Shown here: piece after piece, positions 1 to 10,843 of the stretch
Position numbering within the stretch: position 1 is the stretch's first letter
How the letters are laid out: each line of letters opens with the position of its first letter
DNA from: Turnera subulata
Taxonomy: Eukaryota > Streptophyta > Magnoliopsida > Malpighiales > Passifloraceae
Length of the DNA stretch: 64,000 nucleotides
Assembly (NCBI GenBank): GCA_028386065.3
Contig: JAKUCV010002146.1
Location: forward strand, 1 to 64,000
Reading direction: 5' to 3'
Made by a program: the position numbers and the translations under genes
Notes under the pieces: generated by a model
Databases searched by the model: none
Seen by the model: only the letters and a program-made list of their open reading frames with translations
Told to the model about the DNA's origin: nothing

Positions 1-440
1 GACACCACCGTTGAGGGGGCGGCGCAGAGTGGAGAAGTAACGGACTGAAGAAAAAGAAAAGTGGGGAAGAAAAAGAAAAGGAAAAGAAGAAGAAGGAAGG
101 AAGGCTTTTAGGGTTGGCCGGCCAGCCCCGAAACGACGTCGTTTCGGGCTGAGGCGCGGTCAACCCCCCTTCGGTCAACGCGCTCTGTTTTTTTTTTTTT
201 TAATTTTAAACCTTCAAAACTACGTAGTTTCGATCGAGACTCAACGAGACCCGTGCTTCACCCCGAAACACATTCCGATATCAACGAAACCCGAAGCATG
301 AGAAATCTCAACTGGAAATTGACATTTCCAAGGGAAAATAATTTATTTCCTCGACTAAAATTCGAAAATACTACAAGGGTAAAATTGGAATAAATTTCCG
401 AAAATTCCGAAAATCAAATTATAAATTCCGGGGCGTTACA
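1..440 (-). mobile_element. 5' part of a long LTR (LTR retrotransposon), cut by window edge
   Basis: Read on the minus strand from 440 the sequence begins TGTAACGCCCCGGAATTTAT and stays clearly similar, for about 200 bp, to the start of the solo LTR at 12364; further in, the two copies diverge. The TG start at 440 abuts LINE coding sequence at 441, so this is the outer end of an element inserted into the LINE. The other end and any internal region lie left of the window. Long LTRs starting TGTAAC are common in Tekay/Del-type chromoviruses; that assignment is inference, since no polymerase genes are seen. Confidence 0.75.
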
Positions 441-782
441 GGTAAGGCCAAGGTTGGAACTGTTGAGGACAAATTCTCGGTTTTGGATGGGGTGCTTACA
501 GGGGCAGTACCTGTTCCGGTCTCTTTCCAAGTGTCGACTATTGGGCCTGTGGTTTCTCCTTCGTCGATTCCTCCCCCTGTGCCCCCGGATGGTGCTGAAC
601 TTCCTCCTTCTTCATCAAGCATGGAGATTGTATTTGATCAACGCGGTCAAGGGCATAGTGATATTGCTGTCTTGGGTATGCTTACGGAGGGAGGGCAACC
701 TGTATCTATGAATGATGGAATTTCGACTGGTATCCAGGATGATCAGAGTATGAGGGATTCTTCCATGCAACTGGATGTCTAA
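441..782 (+). pseudogene. 3' remnant of LINE ORF1
   Basis: The frame is open from the LTR junction at 441 to a TAA at 780-782 (114 codons counting the stop). It encodes a Pro/Ser-rich tail of low complexity with no recognised domain left. It shares phase with ORF2, 45 bp downstream, as in two-ORF plant L1 elements, where ORF1 encodes the RNA-binding protein. The N-terminal part is missing because of the LTR insertion. Calling it ORF1 rests on its position rather than on homology. Confidence 0.6.
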
Positions 783-827
783 CTCTGCTAGGTTTTTTAG
801 GTTTGGTACTTTCTAATCTCTATTTTA

Positions 828-3800
828 ATGGATTTAAACCATAAAATACTTGCTTGGAATTGCCAGGGGGCTGGAGGTGATAGTTTTCGTCGTGCTATTT
901 GGGATTTGGTGGTGACCCACCACCCATGTTTAGTTGTTATTATCGAACCACAGGTTCGGTTGGATGTGGCAGTGGGGACTCTTAGGACTTGTGGGTTTGA
1001 TGGCTTTGAAGCTGTTGAAGCGACAGGTCGTTCAGGGGGGATTTGGTTGTGTTGGCGATCGCATTTTCTCTCTATTTCTGTAATGCGTAAGCATGAGCAA
1101 TTTTTGCATATACAGGTGTGTTTTTCGGGGGGGATGCCGTGGCTTTTCATGGCTGTGTATGCTAGTCCCACTCCCTCGAGGCGAGAACTTCTTTGGCAGG
1201 AAACTAGGGCTTTGGCGGGTACTATCTCGGCACCCTGGATGCTTATTGGAGATTTTAGTACTTATGTTGATCAGACTGAGAAGTTGGGGGGTCTACCGGT
1301 GTGTTTGACGAGGTGCTCTCGGTTCTCTTCTTGGATATATGATTGTCAGTTGCTTGATTTGGGATTTCATGGACCTATTTTCACCTGGGAGAAGCATGTG
1401 GGGGTTCGACGGGAGCTTGTGGCAGAGAGGTTAGATAGGGGTTTAGCTAATCAATATTGGCGGACGAATTTTTCGGATGCCGAGTTGTGGCATTTACCTC
1501 GGACAAAATCGGATCATTCTCCCCTTCTTGTGCATTTGAAGGCCCCGGTGGCTCACTTACATCCACGACCATTTAGATTCCAAACCGCTTGGTTGTTGGA
1601 CTCACGCTTCCCCTAGGTGGTGGCTTCGTCCTGGCGAGGGGAGTTGGCACTTAGTGAGGCAATGTTGCAGTTACAGAAGAGTATGATGAAGTGGAATCGG
1701 GAGGTGTTTGGGCATATTCTTCGCCGAAAGAAAGAATTACTCGCTAGGATTGGTGGCATACAGAGGGTGAAGGCTGCTGGTCGAGCTGGTCGATTCCTAC
1801 ATAATTTGGAGAAGGATTTGATTTCTGAGTATGATAAAGTTTTGGCACAGGAAGAGATGCTTTGGTTCCAGAAATCGCGTAGTCAGTGGATTCAGAATGG
1901 GGATAGGAACACAGCCTTTTTTCATGCTTCTACTATTATTCGGCGTCACCGAAATAAGATTGCATGCCTTCGGATTGGAGGGGAGTGGGTGTTTGAGCAG
2001 GAACGGTTGTGTGAGCATGCTGTCTCCTATTTTCATGGGTTGTTTAGTTGTGAGCCAGGGCCTGTGATACCTTTGGATTTGCGGGGATGCTTTCCTGGCC
2101 TTCCTTAGGAGAGAGTGGCCTTGTTAGCACAACCTTTCTTTGAGGGGGAGATATTAAGTGCTTTGAAGCAAATGGCTCTGTATAAAGCACCGGGCGTTGA
2201 TGGTTTACATGTTGTGTTCTTCCAACGATTCTGGCATGTTGTTGGCCCTTCTGTTTATGCTACTCTCCAGCAAGCTTTTGCTTCTGGTTAGGTTCCAATG
2301 GATATCAATCGGACATTACTTACTCTTATTCCGAAAATTGATAGTCCTGAGGATATCACTCAATTTCGCCCTATAAGTCTATGTTCGGTTCCCTATAAGC
2401 TCCTTACTAAGGTTCTGGCGAATTGGTTGAAGCTTTTACTGGATGATCTTGTATTGCCTGCTCAGTCTAGCATTGTTCTTGGACGACAAATCCTTGATAA
2501 TGTGATTGTTGTTCAGGAACTTGTGCATTCCATGTGTATTCGGACAGGTGGTGCGGGCTTTATGGCTATTAAGTTGGATCTGGAGAAGGCATATGATCGC
2601 CTTAGTTGGGATTTTGTTGCAGATACACTGGCAGATGCTGGTTTGCCGTCAGCTTTCTGCAATATCCTTTTGTCTTGTATCTCCACAAACTCTATGCAAG
2701 TTCTTTGGAATGGGGAGAAGACTCGGAGCTTTGGCCCTTTGCGTGGTGTGAGGCAAGGGGACCCTATTTCTCCATATATTTTTGTGTTATGCATTGAACG
2801 GCTAGCTCAGATGATCTGTGATTTGGTGAACCGTGGGGTGTGGAGGCCTGTGGTGCTTAACTCGCATGCTCCTCCGATATCCCATATGTTCTTTGCTGAT
2901 GATTTAGTTCTATTTGTTGAAGCTGATCTAGCGCAAGCGGATGTGATCTCCCAGTGTTTAGATCGTTTTTGTGCCAGTTCAGGTCAAAAAGTGAGTAGAG
3001 CTAAGTCCAAAGTCTTCTTTTCCAAGAATATGTCGTCTGGGCTGTGTGAGGGCATCTCTAGTCCGCTGGGTATTGGTCATACTTCTGATCTTCGGCGATA
3101 CTTAGGCTTTCCTCTTATTCATGGTCGGGTCACCAATGCCACTTTTCGTCATATTACTGATAAAGTTGAACAAAAACTAGCCGGATGGAAGGTATCTAGT
3201 CTTTCTTTTGCGGGTCGGCTAACTTTTGCACAGTCTGTTATTCAGAGTATCCCTTATTACTCTATGCATGTGGTACCGCTTCCCAAAAGGGTGTGTGATA
3301 GAGTTGATAAGGCTGCTCGTGGTTTTATTTGGGGTTCTACTAATGCCACTCGTAAGATGTCCCGGGTTTTATGGGAGAAAGTTTGCTGCCAGAAGAAAGA
3401 TGGTGGCTTGGGGTTGCGGAGAATGAGACAGGCCAATGAAGCTTTCCTTACAAAGCTTGCATGGGGGCTCATCACTAAGCCTAATGCATTGTGGGTTTGG
3501 TTGTTGCGTGCCAAATACCTTACTGGATCGATTAAGATTCCTTGTGTGCGGCGTCGAACCAAAGCATCGCATGTTTGGCGAGGAATCTGTGATGCATGGC
3601 CTATGGTTCCTGAGGGGCTATCCTGGATTTATGGAGATGGAAAATCTATTCATTTTTGGCGAGATTCTTGGATCCCAGGTGTGGGTTGTTTAGAGGGTGT
3701 GGATGGTGTTTTGATTCCTGAGGAGCTTCAGCATTGTGTGATGGCTGACTTTATCCTTCCTTCGGGTGGTTGGGACTGGCTGCATCTTAATAGCATACTC

Positions 3801-4949
3801 CCTGCCAATATTCTTCATATATTGCAGGGGTTCAATCCTTTTATGCCAGGTCATGAGGATAATGTCTTTTGGGATGGAACTGCATCTGGAGAGTGTACTG
3901 TTAGGGCAGTTTATTCTGCTCTCTCTCCTCCTCCACCGGTGGAGGTGAGAAGCCGGATTTGGCGGGTGATCTGGAATTGGGAAGGTCTATCTCGTGCACG
4001 CACCTTTCTTTGGCAGCTTGGGCACGGGGCTTTGTTGACAAATACAGAAAGGTGTCGTCGGCATCTAACCTCTAATGTGTTTTGCCCTCGTTGTGGGAGG
4101 GAGAGTGAAACGATGGTGCATGCTCTACGTGATTGCTCGTATGCTCGGACGGTTTGGGGTGAACTGATGCCCTCGGTTTTAGTGCCATCTTCTTTAAGTT
4201 TGGGTTGGCAGGAATGGGTTTGTCGTGGACTAGAGGGTCGTTTCCAGGGTCTGGGTTCTCTATCTACAAGTGTGCTTTTCGGTATGGCTTTATGGCTCTT
4301 GTGGAAGTGGCGAAATGAGCATATCTTTGGTCAGAATCCCCGCAAGGCTTCTGCTATGTCTTCCTATATTTTGCAGTTTATGAGAGGGTTTGTTTTGTAT
4401 TCAGCTTCTTCAGCTATGGTTAGGGTGGATTCTGCTGTGTCATTGGCTTGGTGTTGCCCTCCGGAGTACTTTTTGAAGGTGAATGTGGATGCAGCGCTTA
4501 GCCCTCAAACGGGTGCTGCTGCGATTGGGTGTGTGCTTCGTAGGCATGATGGGTCTTAGGCTGGTGGTTTTGTCCGTAACCAGGAGTTGTGCAGTGTGGC
4601 ACAAGCGGAGTTGAGGGCAGTGCACAATGGCCTAGTATTGGCAAGTAAGGAGGGAGCTAGGCGCCTTATTCTGGAATCTGATAATAGAGATGTGGTTGAT
4701 GTGCTTGCGGGTCTTCGTCCTAGTCGGCTGGAGGCATTACCTTTGATGCAGGATATCCGGATGTTAGCGAGGAGTTTTGAGGCTTGTTGTTTCCATCATG
4801 TGTGCCGTGAAGGAAATTTGATTGCCGATTGTTTGGCAAAGCATGCATTGCAAGACCCTGTTGGTTATACTTTTCTTTCTTTCCCTCCTTTTGGTTGTAA
4901 CCGCTTGTTACAAGATGATTTGTATCCTGTACCGCGGGATGGTTTTTGA
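828..4949 (+). pseudogene. LINE ORF2: endonuclease / reverse transcriptase / RNase H, four in-frame TAG stops
   Basis: One reading frame runs from ATG 828 to TGA 4947-4949 (about 1,373 codons) with no frameshift, but TAG codons occur at 1614, 2106, 2289 and 4557. In order: an AP-endonuclease-like domain (AWNCQGAGG near the start, IGDFS, and the SDHSPLL motif near 1520); a reverse transcriptase (KAPGVDG near 2190, FADDLVLF near 2896); a zf-RVT region with CPRCGRE and a downstream His/Cys (about 3950-4150); and an RNase H domain (VNVDAAL, then AELRAV and ESDNRDVV, 4480-4860). In the endonuclease the usual GDFN is GDFS, so the conserved Asn is changed. With these stops it cannot make a full protein. 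It would normally nick target DNA and copy the LINE RNA at the nick. Confidence 0.9.
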
Positions 4950-4985
4950 TTAAGTCATTCTATGCTCGTTTTCTACCAAAAAAAA

Positions 4986-5542
4986 CTAATTTTCGACAAA
5001 AAAGAAAATTGTTTAACATATTCAATTACTAACCATACCATTACCAACCCACTGGTTAACAGTCTGTTTCGAGATGACCGGCCCAAATTTAGAGTTACAA
5101 CAAGCCCAATTCTAAAATGACAGGCCGTAGATAAGAGTCCAATGTCTATGTAACAGCCCCGATTCCACTGGCCCTTACTAATCCAATGACGCTTAAAAAA
5201 TAAAAGTGATAAAAAAAAAAATGGCAGTTTTTACCTGAGAATATGACGAGGCAAAATTTTATTTTATTTTATTTTTATGATTACTACTAATTAGATAAGA
5301 ACTTACAAGCAAGAATACAAGCCCAAAAACAAACACCCATCCAAGCAGCTAATTAAGCAGCTGTTAGTGAAAATCCTTCCTAGAAAAAACAACTTAACTA
5401 CTAATTAAACTGCAACCCGCAATGCAGGTGCTGAAATGTGCCAAATACAAAGAGTGCACAAATACATATAGAAGGTGACATTACATGCTAAGGCTCAAAC
5501 GATGGCAAACAAATCACATTTATTAATTACTGTAATCTATTA

Positions 5543-5546
<4 letters not shown>
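4986..5546. other. Intergenic spacer with a possible LTR-start relic
   Basis: No gene is seen between the LINE tail and the UGT 3' flank. A TGTAACAGCCCCGATTCC string at about 5150-5167 resembles the start of long plant LTRs, but no matching end or duplication was found, so it may be only a relic. Confidence 0.4.

Positions 5547-5597
<51 letters not shown>
5547..5597. repeat. (AT)n microsatellite, 51 bp
   Basis: An uninterrupted AT dinucleotide run lies about 60 bp past the stop codon of the minus-strand UGT gene, so probably in its 3' UTR or just beyond. It is likely to vary in length between individuals. Confidence 0.97.
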
Positions 5598-5599
<2 letters not shown>

Positions 5600-5658
5600 A
5601 AATGAAATGAAATATAATGGAATTATATACGTAACACAACACTAGAATACTAAATATA

Positions 5659-6993
5659 TCACCAGACCTGGCTGTGATTAATGCCACAAAGCTTGACAAG
5701 TTCATCTGCTACTTGATCTACCTCCCTATCTTTTTTCCCTAATATGCACTCACTCAACTCTCTAGCTCTCCTTCTCACATTTTCTCCACCTTTCTCCACC
5801 AAGACTTGCTTGATCACTCTTGCCACCTCCTCCCTCTCAATCTTTCTGTTGTTCTTGCCTCTCTTTATCTCCAAACCAACACCAACCTCTCCCACAAGCT
5901 TGGCATTCAGTGGCTGATCATAAAGCATTGGCATGCCAATTATTGGGACACCAAATCTCATGCTCTCTATCACAGAACCCCACCCACAGTGACTCACAAA
6001 ACCACCAATGCATGCATGTTCCAAAATCTTCTTCTGTGGAGCCCAATCCTCTACTATTAGCCCACCTTCCCCTACCATCTCTGCAAACCCTTCTGGCAAT
6101 GCATCTTTTACATTGATTTTCTCTCCATGAGGAAACCTTAGCACCCATATAAAGCTCACCTGGCTAAGCAGCAGTCCATGAGCTAGCTCTTCTCTTTCTT
6201 CCTTGGACAAATAATACTCTGTACCAAAGGAGACATACACTACTGAAGATGGGTCTTTCTTGTTGAGCCATTCTGTGATTTCTGCTCTCTCATCTTCTTC
6301 ACCAGGTTCTTGAACTAGAGGGCCAACCGGCACAATCTTTTTCTTGGTCAGGATTGAGAGATTATCTATGTATTTGGCCTCTATCTCTCTAAAACTCTTG
6401 ATCAACATTATATCAGAAGATTGTTTCAAACATTGGACAATCCTGTCTCTAAGGGAGAGGCTCTCGCTTCCATTCTGATCATCACTACCTCCGCTAATAT
6501 TGGGTAAAGCTACACCTGTTTTCTTGAATCCTTTCAACTCAACAGGATTTGAAATTGCACCAAAAGTTACAAAATGAACAGTTGGAATATTAAGTGACAC
6601 GGCCAACGATGTGGCCCACGGCTGAAATATGTCACATATTAGCAAATCAGGGTTTATTCTGGTAAAGATATTGGCAAAGGTGGGACTTGCCATGTCAAGG
6701 GCATTTTCCAAGGTGCCCAAGAGATGGTGTGGTAGGCCTTTGGTGGTTTGGTAGTGAGGAGGGAGATCAGGCAATGGTGGAAGATGGAGGTCTACAAGTT
6801 GTATCAAAGGGAAGTTTAATCTGGCAAGCTTTTCTTTTAAAGGATGAAGGTTGACAGGTGTGGAACAAAGATAGATTTGAAAGTTTCTCTTGGAAAGCTT
6901 CTTGGCCAGCTCCAAGAATGGAGATATATGACCATGAGCTAGCCAAGGAAACATTAGAACACGAATATTTCCACTCTTGCCTGCATCCATCAT
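5659..6993 (-). CDS. UDP-glycosyltransferase, UGT94-like (group A, sugar-on-sugar type)
   Basis: A 444-residue family 1 plant UGT in one exon. The N-terminal HGHISPFLELAKKL motif carries the expected catalytic His. The C-terminal PSPG box lies at about residues 317-360, runs from WAPQKK to YDQ, and contains HCGWGS and the closing Gln typical of UDP-glucose users. The NPV-LHLPPLPDLPPHY type of N-half is characteristic of UGT94-like enzymes, which add a sugar to the sugar of an existing glycoside; the acceptor cannot be read from sequence. The open frame extends three bases further, but to a TTG; two ATGs follow at 6993 and 6990. A minus-strand paralogue lies at 18943-20298. Cytosolic by family; no signal peptide is seen. 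Confidence 0.95.
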   Translation of the reverse strand: MMDAGKSGNIRVLMFPWLAHGHISPFLELAKKLSKRNFQIYLCSTPVNLHPLKEKLARLNFPLIQLVDLHLPPLPDLPPHYQTTKGLPHHLLGTLENALDMASPTFANIFTRINPDLLICDIFQPWATSLAVSLNIPTVHFVTFGAISNPVELKGFKKTGVALPNISGGSDDQNGSESLSLRDRIVQCLKQSSDIMLIKSFREIEAKYIDNLSILTKKKIVPVGPLVQEPGEEDERAEITEWLNKKDPSSVVYVSFGTEYYLSKEEREELAHGLLLSQVSFIWVLRFPHGEKINVKDALPEGFAEMVGEGGLIVEDWAPQKKILEHACIGGFVSHCGWGSVIESMRFGVPIIGMPMLYDQPLNAKLVGEVGVGLEIKRGKNNRKIEREEVARVIKQVLVEKGGENVRRRARELSECILGKKDREVDQVADELVKLCGINHSQVW

Positions 6994-7104
6994 CAAATTT
7001 TTGATCTTCTGGTTTTGGTAGTACAGGAGTGGATGGGAGATAGCACAGGAGACAAGAGAGGAAGAGTATGTAGAAATTTTAATGTGGAATAGGCACTACT
7101 ATAC

Positions 7105-7122
7105 TGATATATATATATATGC
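7105..7122 (-). promoter_or_regulatory. Probable TATA region of the first UGT gene
   Basis: A TATATATATATATA run sits about 110-130 bp upstream of the ATG on the minus strand, a normal distance for a plant TATA box plus short leader. A simple AT repeat could mimic it. Confidence 0.5.
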
Positions 7123-8430
7123 AAACTATGGAAGACGACTTGGATAGAACTAGAAGCAAAGTCGTGGTGATGTATTATAAGACCATGAACAACTAGACCA
7201 TCCCTTTTTTCTTTGATATGATGACATTTGCCAAAGGTTACCAACGGTTGTGGCAATTATTTTTCCTATAGACATACGTTGGTTAGGCCAGTCTTGGTAA
7301 GAATTTATTGGGATAATCCTGGTATATAGCATGTAGCTACTGAGACCAGTACTTAAAGCAGCTTTGATGTAAACTTTCACTAAAGTAACATACACATAGG
7401 TATAGAACACCGACTAATTATTACTAGTCCACATCACTTATCACATCATGGCTTTCAATAGAAACGCAACCAATTGTTTATGGTTAATTTTTCCAGCAAT
7501 GTTAAGTTACATACATAAGACAACTTGCAGTACTGATGATTGGCATCAGGCAAGTGGAGGGTGCGTGAACAACTTGTACAAGACAGTACTACAGGTCTTA
7601 ATTCGATCGAGAAGTCCAGAAAAGAAGGTCACCAAGACAGGTATCACAAACATCCAAAGAATCGATATATAGTACCAAAAAAGACTTGCAGAAGTATTTT
7701 GAATATGGCTCGTTAACAAGGATAGATTCGAAAGAGTCCGTCCTGTTAAATGCTGTGTTAGTAGCAATCGCCGCGTCTTGCTGTTTAGCTTATGCTATCA
7801 TAATACTCCACAGTATACCAGATTGATACAAAGAAAGGATATATAGCCAAGAAGAAGGATGAAACAATAGACCATGACATCTGCAACTCGGAAACATTGT
7901 AAGATTGCAGGCCTCATTACACATTCAAACAATGTCTAGGTGAGGATCATATTACTTTGGTCTTATTTGAAATTATCTGTCTGCCATGCATGTATACTAC
8001 TGTGAACCAATGTCGGTGCATGAGGGTTTTAGGGATGTCTATCTACTAAGCAGCTAAAAACACACGTTGTTGCATGTTAATGCACCACGTGTGCGCTGCT
8101 TCTCCTTCTTCAGCGAATTGAATAGAAACAATTGCTGCTATTGGAGCTTTTGGCTCAACATTTTGATTTTTTTTAAGGATTTAAAATATTCAAAATACAG
8201 AAGAGAATGTGGAATGGTTGCATTGAATACAACCATTACATTGATCATCGTAGAGCTCTAAGCATGTAACTAAATGGGTATTGATCATTTTAATTAAGGG
8301 CTCTCTACGTAACAAAATGGGTGTGCAATACAGGCCTCAACAATTGTTATGATGGCGATTGGTGAAGTGACTGGTTCTCCTCTGTTGATGGAGGGATGTT
8401 AAGTAATAGATGTGGAGAGCAGATTGTGAT
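7123..8430. other. Intergenic spacer, UGT promoter side to ALIS 3' flank
   Basis: Only short, composition-driven open frames are present. No repeat, RNA gene or further coding signal was recognised. The left part is expected to hold the UGT promoter and the right part the ALIS 3' UTR. Confidence 0.5.
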
Positions 8431-10843
8431 CTATCTCTTTAATTCCGCTGGATTTTTGTTCCAAGACAGGAAGGCAGGATCCCCAAGTGGCCTGTGCAAA
8501 CCAGCAGAAAATAAAACAACTTAATATCACAAAATAATTAGATAAAACTTGTGTGCAATCCATACACTTTGTGTTGCAGTGCAGAAAGAGGCAGAGATGA
8601 GCAGCATATATCAATTGATCTTTATTTCTTGTAGCAGGACAAGGAGTTTATTCAACTTCTACCATATCCACAAGCAGAAATTATTTAAAAGAAGTCAAGG
8701 TTCCTGACCCTTAAATATATTCTAGAGACTTGAGAGTTTGCTATTGCATTATTCCTTTGAGGAGAAGATTTCAATTTGAAGATGGAAACAACACTACACA
8801 GAAAGTACTGTCGATTCCTCCAGTTTATGATCATTTTGATTGTGTAAGAACAGCAAAAAAGAAACACATGGAGTATAAAGCCAAGCATGAATTAGATATT
8901 GGACCAATAACTCACCTTGGTTTGAATACATATATAAAAATGAAGGTGACTGCCATCGAAAAGCAGAATCCACCTATTATAAGATATGCAAACCCCAGGA
9001 AATCATTTTTCCCACCAATCCAACTTGAGGTTGAAAGGATCAGATTCTTTTTGCCCCCATAACCGTAAGAGTTATAGTTGTTCTGTACTTCCACATCAAT
9101 TATATCATGTTCTTGAAGGTCCTCCTCTATTTTTCCATAAAGTTTTCTAAAAGTTGGCAGTGCTGCAGTTCTCATCCAGACCATAAGGTCCTCTTGTTCA
9201 CTCAACTGTCACATAAACCCAGAGAAGAGCTCATGTAAGAATAACACATTCTTGAATGGAGAATTAATTGCTGAATCAGTAAGAAATTTGTGGCCATTTT
9301 TGTTGAATCAAGGCCTTAATTGTAATTCAAGGACTACAGCCATATCAGAGAAAGTTAAAGTCACTTCAGGATAATACTTACAGGTACGCTGGAATTGAGC
9401 TGTCCACCTCCAATCAAGCCACCTTTCTGGAAGTTTTTAGGATAAACATCTGATCCAAATTTACCTTCTTTGTCACTTTTCCATGCTATGTTCTTCTTGT
9501 TAACCTGTATGTCCTTTTTCTTCAAGGAAAACTTATATGTATCATTGAACAAACTCCAGGCGACTAGGCCACAGGGAACAATTGGCTTCCCATCAGACGA
9601 AAATTGTTCTGGTTTACATGACTCCACATTACTTTCTTCTTTTGGGCTCTGCAACTGTTTGTCGCTTCGGCTTCTTACATACCTGCATCCAACATTGTTG
9701 TGCAACTCTAACTGGTAAAAATGCAAAGATAGAAACACTGTGATCAAACCTTAACAGCAGGAAGTTCCAATTTCTCACCTGCGGTGGTTCTGATAGAAAT
9801 TATCAAGCTGATAATACACGAAAATCGGACTTTTCATATGCTTCGGTACCTGAAAGCGTTTACAATGCAAACATATACAATCAAATTCAGCAAGAAAGAA
9901 GCAGAAAAGAAGAATTTCAAAAGAACATATTTGAGCTAAAGGAAATGTACTACTCACAGTCACGTTAAATTTACACGTCTTATCTGTTTTCGAGTTCCGA
10001 ATAAAATCAACCATATTACTGCTAAAATGACCAGGGATGCATTCTATATCATAGCGTTGTACAATTTCCACCACCTACATATCAAACAAAATGATACTCA
10101 GCGTCAGGAATTGTATTGGAAACACAAATTTTTGGTTAGCTGCAATATTTGGAAGACTAAAATGTGTTACATTGCGGGACGCAAACAGGGATGCCAGGCC
10201 TATGGGGATGAAGACCAGACCAACAAAAGTGAATGATGCAATCACCTGAAGACCAACCATGTAATCATCAATACATTAGAATTAGAAGAAATGATCAATA
10301 CTATCTAAGGAAATTAGCATATATAATTGGCCAATCAAATCAAAATATATAAGCATATAAAATAAACAATACCAATCCTGGAGTTAGGAGAGGTTTGCAG
10401 GCAGGAAGCTCTTGCTGGGAGAATTTGGAATCTGTCATCATAATCAAACACAACAAAGAAACAAATAAATTGTTGTTTCAATAATTTAACTACAGAAAAA
10501 TGTAATCAAAAACAAGAAAAAGTAATGGCCTTCTTCTTTAAATAAAAAGAATGTCAAAGATTATATATAATGCATTCATTTCCATGCAAATGATGATAAC
10601 TAAAACGAAAAAGGATTACAAGAAAAGGAATTGAGAAACAAAGAAGAAAAGAATTAGAGATGGTTGATTGATTAATTAATTAATTAATTGAAAGAAAAGA
10701 GAAGGATGAGAATGTGAACGTTTACATTTGGGTGTCTTGGTCTTCTTTTTGTTGGAGGAATTAGAACGAAGATCATCAGCTTCTCCATTGGAGTTCCTTT
10801 CTGCTTTGGCGGTTCTCATGTCAATAACCGCACTCTCTTTCAT
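8431..10843 (-). CDS. ALIS: ALA-interacting subunit (CDC50/LEM3 family), beta subunit of P4-ATPase lipid flippases
   Basis: Eight exons join in frame with GT/AG borders: 10726-10843, 10373-10431, 10171-10245, 9958-10074, 9779-9849, 9382-9682, 8916-9205, 8431-8491, giving 363 residues (Arabidopsis ALIS proteins are about 350). Family landmarks are all there: SKFSQQELPACKP before a first membrane span (VIASFTFVGLVFIPIGLASL), the ectodomain motifs YYQLDNFYQNHRRY, PCGLVAWSLFND and IAWKSDKE, WMRTAALPTFRKLYG, then SWIGGKNDFLGFAYL and a second membrane span. The tail ends LGDPAFLSWNKNP. The protein partners P4-type ATPases, helping them leave the ER and flip phospholipids. First in-frame ATG is 10843; the ATG at 10819 (355 residues) is an alternative. 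No damage seen. Confidence 0.95.
10671..10689. repeat. Short (TTAA)n repeat in ALIS intron 1
   Basis: ATTAATTAATTAATTAATT lies just inside the first intron of the ALIS gene, about 40 bp after the donor site. Confidence 0.85.

Larger units (their letters stand above)
441..4985 (+). mobile_element. L1-type LINE (non-LTR retrotransposon), 5' part cut off by the LTR at 440
   Basis: The stretch carries the tail of ORF1 and a nearly complete ORF2 with endonuclease, reverse transcriptase, zf-RVT and RNase H regions, followed by a short 3' UTR and an A-run at 4978-4985. ORF1 reads in frame right up to base 441, the LTR border, so the rest of the element should continue on the far side of the LTR, left of the window. 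No target-site duplication can be called because the 5' end is outside. Confidence 0.88.

Noticed and set aside
5150..5167. LTR start (TGTAACAGCCCCGATTCC)
   Set aside because: No matching end, partner or duplication; noted within the spacer only.
5523..5705. 60-codon minus-strand frame over the AT microsatellite
   Set aside because: It reads as alternating Ile/Tyr from the repeat and overlaps the UGT 3' end.
6994..6996. One extra residue at the start of the first UGT
   Set aside because: The codon is TTG; two ATGs follow immediately.
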